Origin: Pelecanus crispus
Lineage: Eukaryota > Chordata > Aves > Pelecaniformes > Pelecanidae
Direction: 5' to 3'
Length of the DNA: 64,000 nt
Assembly: GCF_030463565.1 (NCBI RefSeq)
Contig: NC_134653.1
Location: 28,829,150 to 28,893,149, forward strand
A program made the translations under genes and the position numbers. The notes beneath the pieces were generated by a model, which saw only the letters and a list, made by a program, of their open reading frames with translations, made no database searches and was not told where the DNA came from. Positions 51,701-60,800 of this stretch are shown here, piece after piece (position 1 is the first letter of the stretch; each line of letters opens with the position of its first letter).

Positions 51701-54700
51701 TCCTTTACAGTGCTGTGCCCATTACACTTGCTGCAGTTTTGTGGCACATCATATTCAAGCTCTGTATTGCTAATCACCAAGGTTTTTTAGTTGCTATATG
51801 CTTCTGTTTTTCAAAAGCTATAACAGTTAAAATAAAGGCATGAGGACTATGAAAACTGGATAGGAAGACAGACGGAAACAAGAAAATTGAACGCCAGTTA
51901 TTTTGCAAAATCCATTTCTGTATTTGAAATTTCAAATACAAATTATGCTGTTGGGCCTGCATATTGTTGCTTTTGAGTTTTGCTTCGTTGAATTAAAGTT
52001 TCCATGGAAATCCTCTGCTAATAATTATTTTGCTATGCTTCTAATTACAATCCCACTGCAAGTCTTGCCAGTACCACAGCAACCTCCCTTCACAGAATAT
52101 CACAGAGGAAGAAAAAGAAACCATCCAGCAAAAGCAAAAAGGAGAACCTAGTAAAATCAGAAGTAAAATGCAGCTAAAAATTATAAAAACTTAGAAATAT
52201 ATGTACATCTACTCTGTTTGTGGCAGACAATAATTTGGTGGTGCTAAGCACAATCTGCTTTTGTCTGTCTGTCTGGTTCCCCCCCCCCCCCCCCGCCCCC
52301 TTCCTCCTCTTCTCACTTTTAGGTTTCATTTTCCAGGCTCAGGCTCTGTGTAAATACAGTTCTTTTTGGAAATTTCTCAGAAATCTCATTAGTCTTCTGC
52401 GCTTTTTTTCAGATGAGGATGCCAAAAAACATTAGGTCTTATTATGGAATTGTTGTCTGTCTATCGTTTCCGGGAGACTGGCTGCAAAATATATTAAAAT
52501 CAATAAATATAACCTGAGATTATAAATTAAATACAAAGATTTCACAATAGAGGCAAATCACTACTGGACCAAACTACCGAGGCCAATGGTGGGTTCTCAT
52601 CACTTGGGAGAGACAGGGTACCGGCCTGTAAGGTGTGTGTAAGCCAAACAGAAGTTTTTGAGCCTTCTACAGAAGTTACTGGATGAAGGACCAATGCCTG
52701 TGAAACAGTTTATGTATCCCACTTCTTTCCTTAAACTTCAGTATAAACCAAATTAGAAACCAAATTATCTATTCTACCATCATGGAAGTGTCTGTCACAT
52801 CACTCTGCCATCACCATGTACATCACTAGGCTGTAGTTTGGGCAGTTCTTCCTGCAGGCATGACAAAGCTATGGAAGGAAGGGCTGGCAAAAATCAGCCC
52901 AGGTGCATTAATGCTCAGATGCACCACTGCTCACCTATCTCTAAATAGGCTGTGTGCTCCCTGATACACACATATAGCGCTATTACTAGGTGCAGAAAAA
53001 GGGCAGAGCATTAAGTCTGCTTTGAGCTTAGGACACCACCGCATCTCGGAGCCAAGGAACTACACTTCTGTTTGACTCTGACACTGAGCCTGGGACAAAG
53101 ATTGCTCACACTTGGACTTGCAGTTTTTCTGCGATGGTACTCCAGCAGGTATTTTCCTTAAAGGATACAAAATTCAGGAAGCATTGTTTCTCCCAGTTCG
53201 CTCCAGATGCTGCATCTCCTAAACTTTTACCAATCTCTTATATGTAATGAAAAATTTACCTGTGTGATATCTTTAGTTTCTGTTGCTCCCACAGCCATAC
53301 AGCACCCTGCTAGTGCTGTCCTACACCAGTAGGAAAGTGACAGAACTGGTAACGGGCAACTCTTTAGTAGAATAAGAAAACAAGAGGAGATTTGTTATTC
53401 AAAATTTGTTTCATATCTGGTTTCTTTCTATCTTTCATGTGTCCTCATTATGCAGTCACAGAATTAAACTGACACTTTTAGCGTGTTCATACTGTCTGAT
53501 GTAGTTCACTACACCCACATCACAACAGTCACTTTTGCGCTGTTTTACATAGAGCATTAAGCAACAGAGGCAGTTTCAAAATTCTAATGCCAAAATAGGG
53601 GCAATTTTTAAAGCAATCAAACTATATGGAAAAAGGATTGAAAACTTGTCAGTTGTTTAGAGTGGCAGTTCTATATAAATACTGTACACTCATGATGTTG
53701 ACTGCATATTAAGCACTAGCCATCCTTTCTTTGTGTTAGAACAGCTTTTGGAGCCACCTGCCCTAACTGTCAAATGTAGGAATTATGTGAGTTCCTACTC
53801 TTCACCAGTTTGTTCCATAAATACAAAGAACAGTAAAATTAACACTATATGTACAATTTTAAAAATTGTCATGTGACTACATTCAAACAGTTATGAAGAA
53901 ATTTATCAATGTTTTCCTGTTTTCTTGTCGTTGGTCTCTGTTTTTCAGATATCAAACAAGTAATTCTTCTTGGCTGTGTATTTGGAATAGTTGGTCTTGC
54001 AGTGCTGGCACGTCTGGCTTTCTTATGCAGAAAAGAGAGGTAGGACTCAACTGAACTGAAAACAAATGAACCTGCTAAAGAAATAGCAAGTGTTATGTCC
54101 TTTTTAATAATTTTTCTCAATGACGAAGAAATCAAACATGATATTTTCCTGCTACTATCTTTTATGAAAAACGTTGAATCTGAATAGTCCTTGTGTCCTG
54201 CTGGAAGACTATGAAGCAAAGTTGGAGTTGTGTTATCAGGACACGCAAACATGTGATTGATTGATTGATTGATTGATTGAGAAGGAACAGGACTTTTTGG
54301 TCAAAATAATGTATTTGTTGAGTGATAAGGCTAGCTGATTAAAAGTGTTCTGTTTCAGAACAGGTGTGCTCATGATACCAATAGGTAAATCTGATGCATC
54401 ATCTAAGGAATGCATTGCATGGAACTGTAACTTTCCACATATCTTTGAACATATTCCCACTTTCAGGCATGCATGAATTTGCCTAGAGAATGCTTATATG
54501 TCTCTTGTGCCAAAGAGGTGAATAGAATTTTAAAGATGTATCAGTTTGCTGCTCATTCTTGGAACCTTTCTATCACAGAAAAATAAACTCACTATAAAAA
54601 CTATTACATTTTTAAAAGAAATCTCTCCAAAATGTTATGTGGCTAGTAAATTACTTCTTTGAGGTTTTAGTCCTTTGTTTTAAAAGATTGTTATGATTTC

Positions 54701-57700
54701 ATATAATCTGTATATAATTCATCCTGTTAGCCAGTGCTAACAAGATACTTAAAAAAATGGTTCAATCATCCATTAACTGTGTCTATCAGAGGGCCAGAGA
54801 CATGGCTAAATTTTGCCCCTTCCCTTTGAATCCCATAAGCATTGTTTTCTACACTTCACAGAGAACACTCATACCCAACACACTTTTTCTTCCTTCCCTG
54901 TACAAAAAAAAAAAAAAAAAAAAAAAAAAAAGCCCCAAACCTCAACACAGGGTAGATAACTGCAGCAATTAATGTTTTTTGCATACGTAAAAATGCATAG
55001 ACAAAGGACACCTCCTATATTTGCCAAATTTTACACACACCAGATTCCCACATATAAAACCAACTGGTTTAAAACACTATTACAGCTGCATAGGCTTCTC
55101 ACATTTGGGAGCAGCTTACAGAACTGCTACTCTAAACTCATCATTGTACATCAAAAAGTAATTAAAAAAATAGAATGAAGCCATCAACCCTTCTAAACTC
55201 TTGCGTATTTTGCAAATCTGTAGGTAATTTTCATATGCTACCAAAAACTTATCATTTATGAAAAAAATTTTGAGAGAGTTTAATGAAATTCGTATCACTC
55301 AGCACGGCTGTATATTTGGATAGCAATAGAGGATGCAGTCCTTTGTATAGCAGTAACAAATTTTGATCAGATAAATTTTAACTAGGGAAGGTTTATTAGA
55401 CAATTATTGAATCATGAAATCTGTCATCTACTGTATACTCTTCTGGATCTCAGGGTAAATATAACTCTATGAGAAGTCATATGTTTTATATAAGAAGGGA
55501 AAGAAGTAGTCCTACATACTGTAGGTCTTTGAAAACTTCTGCCTCTGCACCCAACTGACAATCATCCAGAAAAGGAGCTGCTCTCAGTGTTCACAGCTAG
55601 GACCACACTTAGATAGTAAGTGTGAGAGACTGAAAGAGTTAATGTATGTTGATGTCAAATATTGTGGTGGTTGGTTGATGTCTCAAACATTGTAGTGGTT
55701 GGTTGATGTCTCAAACATTGTGACAGTTGGTTGATGCCTCAAACATTGTGGTGAAACAAGTTAAGATCTGCATGGTGACACCAAACCACAAGTGGGAAGT
55801 CGGTTGGCACAGAGCACGGGGAGGCATGTTGGAGGATGCGCAGTTCTGTATTTCTAATGTGACTCACGCCTCACCATGTATGGCCAGAGGTCATACAGAG
55901 TTCATTTGAGGAAGGGGCTCGCGACCACCCAGAAGACCCTTCACGACCAGCCCCCCACAATGACACCTGCGCAGACGATTGAGAACTTTCTGGAACAAGA
56001 ACCATATAAGTCGTTGAGGGGATGGACTTGATGCAATTGAGAGGCAGAGACTGGCTTATAAAAGACACAACTCTGAGAAAGCCAGGTGCTCACCCACCAC
56101 CGGAGGATCACGTCAGCTATCACCATCATTGCAGGATCCAAGGGTGGTAATACCTCTCTCCGCCCCCCCCTCCCCCCCCTTTCCTCTCCTCCCTTTCCCT
56201 CTTTTTCCTTCCTTCTTATAAGTATTTCAATTAGAACTCACATTGCCTACTGCTATGCTTTGCTAGTTCAGGTTGCCTACTGTTACGCTTGCCAAGTTAA
56301 AGTTGTTTCTATCATCAATAAAGCACTTAATTGATCGTTTGGTGTCCTTTCACCTTAATTTAGCCCAAGGGAATCACAGAACCGCCACGATCCTCCCTGG
56401 GCAGCCCAGTTGGGATCATGGCAGTAAGATAGAGTGAAGTATCTTAAAAAGCAGTAAGGCCAATAGAAATATACAAAAATCCTAATCACTGAATGCTATG
56501 TGCCTTTAGATTTCTTTCTCCTTTAACAAACAAACAGAAAAACAAGTAGGGGCTATATTTTCATAGAATCATAGAGTCGTAGAATGCTGTCGTGGTTTAG
56601 GCCCAGCCAGCGACTAAGCACCACGCAGCCGCTCACTCACTCCCCCTGCCCCGGTGGGATGGGGGAGAGAATCAGAGGAGTAAGAGTGAGAAACACTCCT
56701 GGGTTGAGATAAGAACAGCTTAATAATTGAAATAAAGTAAAATAGTAATGATAATAACAACAATATAATAATGATAATAACAATAATAATATACAAAGCA
56801 AGTGATGCACAATGCAATTGCTCACCACCTGCCGACTGATACCCAGACAGTTCCCGAGCAGCGATCACTGCTCCCCGGCCAACCCCCCCAGTTTGTATAC
56901 TGAGCATGACGTCATATGGTATGGAATAGCCCTTTGGTCAGTTTGGATCAGCTGTCCTGGCTGTGCCCCCTCCCAGTTTCTTGTGCACCTGGCAGAGCAT
57001 GGGAAGCTGACAAGTCCTTGACTAGCATAAGCAGTACTTAGCAACAACTAAAACATCAGCATGTTATTATTCATTATCATCATCATCATCATCATTCAGC
57101 AACATTATTCTCATACTAAATCCAAAACACAGCACTATGCCTGCTACTAGGAAGAAAATTAACTCTATCCCAGCTGAAAGCAGGACAAATGCTTTGGGTT
57201 GGAAGGGACCTTTAGAGATCACCTAGCCCACCCCCCCTGCAGTGAGCAGGGACAGCTTTAACCAGATCCGGTTGCTCAGAGCCCCATCCAACCTGACCTG
57301 GAATGTTTCCAGGGATGGGGCCTCCACTACCCCTCTGGGCAACCTGTTCCAGTGCTTCACCACCCTCATTGTAAAAAATTTCTTCCTTATATCTTCTAAA
57401 TCTCTGCTCCTTTAGTTTAAAACCATTACTCCTTGTCCTGTCACAACAGGCCTTGCTAAAAAGATTGTCCCCATCCTTCCTATAGGCCCCCTTTAAGTAC
57501 TGAAAGGCCGCAATAAGGTCTCCTCGCAGCCTTCTCTTCTCCAGGCTGAACAACCCCAACTCCCTCAGCCTGGCCTCATAGGAGAGGTGCTCCAGCCCTC
57601 AGATCATTTTGGTGGCCCTCTTCTGGGCCCGCTCCAACAGGTCCATGTCCTTCCTGTGCTGAGGGCTCCAGAGCTGGACGCAGTGCTCCAGGTGAGGTCT

Positions 57701-58907
57701 CACCAGAGCAGAGCAGAGTAGAGGGGCAGAATCCCCTCCCTCGACCTGCTGGCCATGCTTCTGTTGATGCAGCCCAGGATACGGTTGGTTTTCTGGGTTG
57801 CAAGCGCACATTGCTGGCTCACATCCAGCTTTTCATCCCCCAGTACCCCCAAGTCCTTCTCTGCAGGGCTGCTCTCAATCCCTTCACCCCCCAGCCTGTA
57901 TTGATATCGGGGGTTGCCCCGTCCCAGGTGCAGGACCTTGCACTTGGCCTTGTTGAACCTCATGAGGTTGACACAGGCCCACCTCTCCAGCTTGTCCAGG
58001 TCCCTCTGGATGGCATCTCGTTCTTCTGTCAAGCTTTCCCCAGCCACCTTGCTATCCTAAAGGTGAAAGATAAGTTTCTCAGACAATCACATGATTCTAT
58101 GAGCAGAGACTGGGAGGGAGGGGCGTGGAATCACAGTATTTAGATTTCAAATTGCAGGAAATCAAAATACCAAGTTGCTCAGTAAATTGGTTTATGCTTT
58201 TCCCTCTCAGTTAGTTGTGAGGGTTACTAGGTAGTCACAAATGTATCTATTAATATTTTGGTGATATGTTTCTCTTAGCAAAAAAAAAGCCAATGTAAGG
58301 TCCAGAATTTACCACTGAATCCCAAGTTCCTTGCTCAGCCAGACTTTTTTCCTCTTTTTTGTGCTCAAAACCCAGCTTTTTTTCAAGACCCTTCATTATC
58401 AGTGTTTTCAAACCAGTAACATTTGCCCAGTCTCTCCTTTTGCTCCTATAATTTAGACCATCATACTAGAAAACAGAAATCGATTGTTGCACAGGGATAA
58501 CAGCAAACCTTCAGTATTTTCTAATTTCATTAAATGCTGCTCAAACAGAAGGAGTGCTACATATCCTTTGGTCACTACTTTTGGTAATTTAAATATTCTG
58601 AATCTTCAGTAGTGTATGACAGGGGAGAGATATTGTTCCTTGGGGGAGGTATGCACTGGAATTACACAGAACTGGTACCTTAAAAGTTGGTGCAACATTA
58701 CTATTCCACCTAACCCAATATTCTTCTCACCTTGATCTAAGCAATGACATTATGGTAACTACTTTAACAGTCATGCCTAGCTTTTTTTTTTTTTTTAAAC
58801 TTTCTCTTTGTCTTTTCTTCCAAAGACACAAAGGCAACCAGAAACTTGTTTCAGAGGTTCCAGTTGTATCTGAACAAGAAATAATGAAATTCCAGAGGAG
58901 TTTTTAA
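30676..58907 (+). CDS. SUSD2: SUSD2, sushi domain-containing protein 2, complete
   Basis: Type I membrane protein known in mammals as a mesenchymal stem-cell and tumour surface marker that binds galectin-1. Fifteen coding exons join without a frame break into 833 residues (human form about 822). Visible parts: signal peptide 1-23; somatomedin-B domain with all eight cysteines (C28-C59); conserved region with [14 protein letters not shown] domain about 283-440 with [15 protein letters not shown] and [10 protein letters not shown]; vWF-D domain starting [12 protein letters not shown] with the GDPH motif at 446-449, where the family is cleaved; sushi domain C719-C772 with four cysteines; one membrane helix about 781-803; basic tail to 833. 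Splice phases agree at every junction. The order and content match mammalian SUSD2 throughout, so orthology is secure. Confidence 0.97.
33130..33334 (+). CDS. SUSD2: SUSD2 coding exon 2, somatomedin-B domain
   Basis: The acceptor is CTTCCTTTTTAAAG. It codes for [19 protein letters not shown] and so on, with the eight-cysteine somatomedin-B pattern, then [14 protein letters not shown]. The donor AG|GTGGGC leaves phase 2. The 1.25-kb intron after it (33335-34586) has no recognised repeat. Confidence 0.95.
34587..34738 (+). CDS. SUSD2: SUSD2 coding exon 3
   Basis: I chose the acceptor ATTAACAG|GTTC because it restores CRFKQKI, matching human CRFKDSI. Two earlier AGs (34554-55 and 34567-68) either bring an early stop or add six residues. 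It codes for [20 protein letters not shown] to YSGTWLS; the donor is GTTACT, phase 1. Intron 34739-35236 shows nothing else. Confidence 0.85.
35237..35404 (+). CDS. SUSD2: SUSD2 coding exon 4
   Basis: The acceptor is CTGTAATGCAG and the donor GTAAAG; phase 1 on both sides. It codes for [20 protein letters not shown] through [12 protein letters not shown], nearly identical in pattern to the human protein (ELVNETRWQYYGTANTSGN). N-glycosylation sequons NET and NLT are present. Confidence 0.95.
35651..35825 (+). CDS. SUSD2: SUSD2 coding exon 5, GC donor
   Basis: The acceptor is TCTGTGTGACAG. It codes for [20 protein letters not shown] to SNYSNGES (the last codon is split). Only the donor AG|GCAAGT at 35826 keeps the frame into exon 6; the nearby GT at 35830 does not. 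The intron 35826-37517 holds an LTR fragment and two CR1 tail fragments. Confidence 0.9.
35935..36410 (+). mobile_element. old ERVL-like LTR fragment in SUSD2 intron 5
   Basis: Diverged relative of the LTR at 56588-57187 in the same orientation. Shared blocks are GAGTGAGAAA, GGCTCAAGATAAAGACGGTTTA, CACCACCTCCCACAAGCAGACCGATGCCCAG, TATGGCATGGAATATACCTTTGGTCAATTTGG and the end ATTACTCCACCCCAGCCAAA. The first roughly 60 bases of the LTR are missing or unrecognisable. No target duplication could be defined. Confidence 0.75.
37101..37205 (-). mobile_element. CR1 3' tail fragment
   Basis: Reverse-oriented CR1 end: TCATAGAATCACAGCATCATAGAACAG, then GTTGGAAGAGACCTTTAAGATCATC and ACCACTAAACCAAC. It is about 100 bp, in SUSD2 intron 5. 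Confidence 0.88.
37281..37325 (-). mobile_element. very short CR1 tail fragment
   Basis: AGGAATCACTAAGGTTGGAAAGGACCTCTAAGATGTCATCT matches the reverse complement of a CR1 3' end, 80 bases from the copy at 37101 and in the same orientation. Confidence 0.65.
37518..37719 (+). CDS. SUSD2: SUSD2 coding exon 6, AMOP start
   Basis: A long T-run acceptor TTTTTTTTTTTCCAG precedes it and the donor is GTAAGT, phase 0. It codes for [20 protein letters not shown] to ARADTGRFH with [14 protein letters not shown] and DCPCTLAQ of the AMOP domain. The next intron (37720-38823) has an A-run at about 38370 and nothing else. Confidence 0.95.
38824..38909 (+). CDS. SUSD2: SUSD2 coding exon 7, AMOP middle
   Basis: The acceptor is ATCTTTTTCAG and the donor GTAAAG; it enters in phase 0 and leaves in phase 2. 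It codes for [28 protein letters not shown], very close to human. Intron 38910-39521 shows nothing else. Confidence 0.95.
39522..39790 (+). CDS. SUSD2: SUSD2 coding exon 8, AMOP end
   Basis: The acceptor is TTTTTTCAACCAG and the donor GTAAGG, phase 1. It codes for [34 protein letters not shown] and [20 protein letters not shown] to YRPPRA. The intron after it (39791-42241, 2.45 kb) contains the duplicated segment at 40652-40815. Confidence 0.95.
40652..40815. repeat. direct repeat with 119-bp spacing in SUSD2 intron 8
   Basis: TTTGTGGTGACAAGGCAGGT (40652) recurs as TCTGTAGTGACAAGGCATGT (40771), each followed by a CC-AAGGA...GAAAGTCAG-like tail. The surrounding 40.3-41.0 kb is GC-richer than the rest of the intron and may be an unclassified mobile element. 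Confidence 0.5.
42242..42385 (+). CDS. SUSD2: SUSD2 coding exon 9, GDPH and vWF-D start
   Basis: The acceptor is TTTTGCTTTTAAAAACAG and the donor GTAAGT; phase 1 on both sides. It codes for [20 protein letters not shown] to QQAHFPN. The Asp-Pro bond of GDPH is the known cleavage site of this protein family. Intron 42386-43771 follows without recognised repeats. Confidence 0.95.
43772..43927 (+). CDS. SUSD2: SUSD2 coding exon 10, vWF-D
   Basis: The acceptor is TTATTTGGAAG, with a purine right before the AG but a T-run upstream. It codes for [20 protein letters not shown] to SEQSWLDLK; the donor is GTTAGT, phase 1. The intron after it (43928-45840) holds the CR1 at 44553. Confidence 0.93.
44553..44745 (+). 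mobile_element. CR1 3' end in SUSD2 intron 10
   Basis: It has GGTGGTGGAGTCACCATCCC, GGTTGGACTGGATGATCTTA, then AAAGGTCTTTTCCAACCTAA and three copies of the terminal ATTCTATG octamer. Plus orientation; about 190 bp, strongly 5'-truncated. The well-kept tail suggests moderate age. Confidence 0.93.
45841..46089 (+). CDS. SUSD2: SUSD2 coding exon 11, vWF-D
   Basis: The acceptor is TCTCGTTGTTATAG and the donor GTAAGT, phase 1. It codes for [20 protein letters not shown], then [31 protein letters not shown] to FEFGAN. Intron 46090-47220 includes a (GT)n microsatellite. Confidence 0.95.
46537..46559 (+). repeat. (GT)n microsatellite
   Basis: About eleven GT units following a G-rich stretch, in SUSD2 intron 11. 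Confidence 0.9.
47221..47493 (+). CDS. SUSD2: SUSD2 coding exon 12
   Basis: The acceptor is TTTCTCTGTCTCCCAAG; the donor is GTGATA, phase 1. It codes for [27 protein letters not shown] to LLVESLEP, linking the vWF-D and sushi domains; [11 protein letters not shown] corresponds to human CGDDHFCNFDV. Confidence 0.95.
47926..48108 (+). CDS. SUSD2: SUSD2 coding exon 13, sushi domain
   Basis: The acceptor is TCTCTTTTACTAG and the donor GTCTGT; phase 1 on both sides. It codes for the whole complement-control (sushi) module from [20 protein letters not shown] to WSGDVPSC with four cysteines. The 5.8-kb intron after it (48109-53948) contains one CR1 (48829) and otherwise no definable repeat. Confidence 0.95.
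48829..49526 (+). mobile_element. CR1 LINE 3' fragment in SUSD2 intron 13
   Basis: Plus orientation. Decayed reverse transcriptase C-terminus ([10 protein letters not shown], then [20 protein letters not shown] and [15 protein letters not shown]), the untranslated part with CTCCAGAGGTCC, and the ending TTCTGTGATTCTGTGATT. A shared frame runs to about 49297 but begins without a real start and is not a host gene. Confidence 0.93.
49527..53948 (+). other. remaining part of SUSD2 intron 13
   Basis: AT-rich DNA without coding exons that fit the SUSD2 frame. A C-run with one G (52280-52300) is the only low-complexity landmark. Confidence 0.5.
53949..54039 (+). CDS. SUSD2: SUSD2 coding exon 14, transmembrane helix
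   Basis: The acceptor is GGTCTCTGTTTTTCAG. The split Asp codon is completed and [29 protein letters not shown] follows: a hydrophobic helix then basic residues, aligning with the human AVLLGIIFGGLAVVAAVALV segment. The donor is GTAGGA, phase 2. Confidence 0.93.
54252..54280 (+). repeat. (TGAT)n microsatellite
   Basis: About seven tetranucleotide units in SUSD2 intron 14. Confidence 0.9.
54904..54931 (+). repeat. A-homopolymer, 28 bp
   Basis: An uninterrupted A-run in SUSD2 intron 14. No retroposed gene is recognisable before it. Confidence 0.9.
55621..56423 (+). mobile_element. solo ERV LTR (803 bp) with perfect 5-bp target duplication
   Basis: It starts TGTGAGAGACTG and ends GGGATCATGGCA; both sides are flanked by GTAAG (55616-55620 and 56424-56428). 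A TATAAAAG box lies at 56057 and AATAAA at 56317, in the order expected for U3 and R. U3 has three to four direct repeats of 28 bp (55671, 55699, 55727 and a partial earlier one). No homology to the other LTRs here was seen, so it is a separate family. It lies in SUSD2 intron 14, sense to the gene. Confidence 0.88.
55649..55754 (+). repeat. 28-bp direct repeats in the LTR U3
   Basis: Units starting TTGGTTGATGTCTCAAACAT occur at 55671, 55699 and (as TGCCTC) 55727, with a diverged one before at about 55649. The position in U3 is typical of duplicated enhancer elements. Confidence 0.8.
56561..56587 (-). mobile_element. CR1 terminal octamers, split off by the LTR
   Basis: TCATAGAATCATAGAGTCGTAGAATGC is the reverse complement of a CR1 3' terminus. 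It continues after the LTR at 57188 with TTTGGGTTGGAAGGGACC. Confidence 0.9.
56588..57187 (+). mobile_element. solo ERVL-like LTR (600 bp) nested in a CR1
   Basis: It starts TGTCGTGGTTTAGGCCCAGC and ends CCCAGCTGAAAGCAGGACA. The 5-bp duplication AATGC (56583-56587 and 57188-57192) splits the CR1 exactly. A 5-bp duplication fits ERVL-class integration. Inside are low-complexity AATAATAAC (about 56750-56795) and ATC (57071-57096) stretches. The same family as 15552-16152 and 35935-36410. Confidence 0.93.
57188..58055 (-). mobile_element. CR1 LINE, main part, minus orientation
   Basis: On the minus strand it holds decayed reverse transcriptase C-terminal sequence ([43 protein letters not shown], then [13 protein letters not shown]) and the untranslated region to TTGGAAGGGACCTTTAGAGATC. 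The 5' end is truncated near 58055. Stops and shifts break the frame; not a functional gene. Confidence 0.95.
58826..58907 (+). CDS. SUSD2: SUSD2 last coding exon 15, cytoplasmic tail
   Basis: The acceptor is GTCTTTTCTTCCAAAG. The split Arg codon is completed and [26 protein letters not shown] and TAA follow. RHKGN parallels human RRKGN, which supports this exon although it lies 4.8 kb after exon 14. The tail is longer than in human (about 30 against 15 residues). Confidence 0.8.
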
Positions 58908-60800
58908 TGAAATACAGAAAAAGCATAACAGAGGATTAAATCGTCCACAGCAACAAAGAAAGACTTTCCAAACACAAACAATGATTTTATATAGTATGCT
59001 ATCATTTGATTTCTGCTTTCAATATAATGAGTGTTGAATTGTATGGGAAATGCTAACCAGCTTCCTGGGATTATATCATGGCAGGCTCAGCCTACAGTCC
59101 TTCATGAGCAAAGGATAATGTTTCTGAAAGCATCAGTCTCAAAGTTACGGGCATTAGTTTCTTCTAACAGTCACATCGCTGCCAGCAGAACCAGACTTCT
59201 GAGAAAATCAAAATAGTTCATGATTTCTCTGCATTTTTCTTCTTTTACCTGAAAGCTGTTAAAATGAAAAGAATCCTAGGCTGCTATGCTAGCCGTTATC
59301 AGAGAAACATTAGCTTTCTCTGGGGCCATGTAAGGCTGATTTAGATAGATGTGACAGTGGATGCACAGTCAGATGGACTACTGGCAAGTTGGGTTGAATT
59401 TGCAGATTGTTGGAGTTTTTTTAGTAGGGAGGGAGAGAGACCGAAGATATTTAAACACTGCATTCTTACATTCTGGCAAGTCTCTGAACACAGACTCAAA
59501 GTGGCATTTTTGTTTCAGTTCTGACCTAATTTTAAAAGGATACAATTGGGCGTGAGGGAGGGGAAGTACTCAGAAAATGAAATCTTCCCTTCCAGGTTAA
59601 CTTGTAATGCTTGTTTTTAAATCCACCTTTATTCAACTGTCCAATCAGAGTCCATCTTCAAAAGAAAAAAAATCCGTTACCTGCAGTGGAAACAATTTGC
59701 AAAACTTGCAATGTTTTCCTTGAATAACTGCAACATGAATACTGTTTCATTTTTTAATCTCTAGCTGTATTACAGCGTGTTTCATTATCTTAATTAAAAA
59801 GTGATTTCCGAACTACTACCTTGTATAGAATCCTTTTACCAAAAATAATCACCATTTGCTTTTGCCTACATCCCAAAGGGTTTGTGAAATCAGTTCTGTA
59901 TTGTGCAACTCTCTTCAATAGTGAAAGAATTACTAACTTTTGCAGGTCATTTGCTCTGGTTTTCTAAGGTCTTTAATTCATAAACTACTGGAAAATCATG
60001 GTGGTTTCAAAAAACAAGGACAAACTATGTACCAAATGTACAGGAAAACTAAATGAGGGAAACAGTACAGATTTTACATTGTAATGGGAACAAGACGAAT
60101 TGAAAGAAATGCCTCAGACCATGTATTATGAAGGATAAAATTATTTGTTACTTATTAGCTGCCCTTGCTGTTGCTATTGTTGTTTGTAAACAGAGACCAC
60201 AAACCACAAGCAGAAAATTACAAAATGAGAATGAGTGATCTTGAATACAGTAAGTTGAAATACAAATAATTCTGTACAACTGCAAGAAAAAATCTTGTAA
60301 AAAAAAGAACTTCGAAAGAAGACTGGGGAATGATCATTAGCAACAAACTGACTGTCCATTGCCAGTGTGCTGCAGATTTAAAAAAAAAAAAGTGCAACTG
60401 ATGTATACACACATACCATCTGTGCATGCGACTAATGGAGAAAGTGGGCAGTGCAATGAATGAAGGTGATTTTGCCTAGGAGTGCTGAAAGACTGAACTG
60501 TCTTTTTGGAGATATATAAGGTGATTTTGTGAACTTTGTTATCAATGCAGTGTTAAAAATTTGTAAGCCTTCTCTGTTCCAGTGTCCTTAAGGAACACAA
60601 TGCCGGATAAAACAGAATCGAAACTGGGTGAACGGGTAACACAGTGGGGTCCCAGTCCTTGAAGAGGAGAATTTTGTGGGTCATTAAATCACAAAGTAGT
60701 AACGCCTCTCATGCTGTTAGGCGGCATGTACCACAAGGAAGTGCTGCATGCACACACAATGGCTTGTAACGGAATGCTAGCAGCACTGGATGTCTGTAGC
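58908..60800 (+). other. SUSD2 3' flank, possible 3' UTR
   Basis: AT-rich DNA with no other gene. No canonical AATAAA was found before the next LTR; variant ATTAAA hexamers are at 58935 and 59793. The end of the SUSD2 transcript therefore stays open. Confidence 0.45.

Noticed and set aside
54252..54280. Regular short repeats as a CRISPR array
   Set aside because: Simple tetranucleotide microsatellite in vertebrate DNA, without spacers.
57700..58047. Minus-strand reverse transcriptase-like frame as a host gene
   Set aside because: It is the C-terminal part of a truncated CR1 element.
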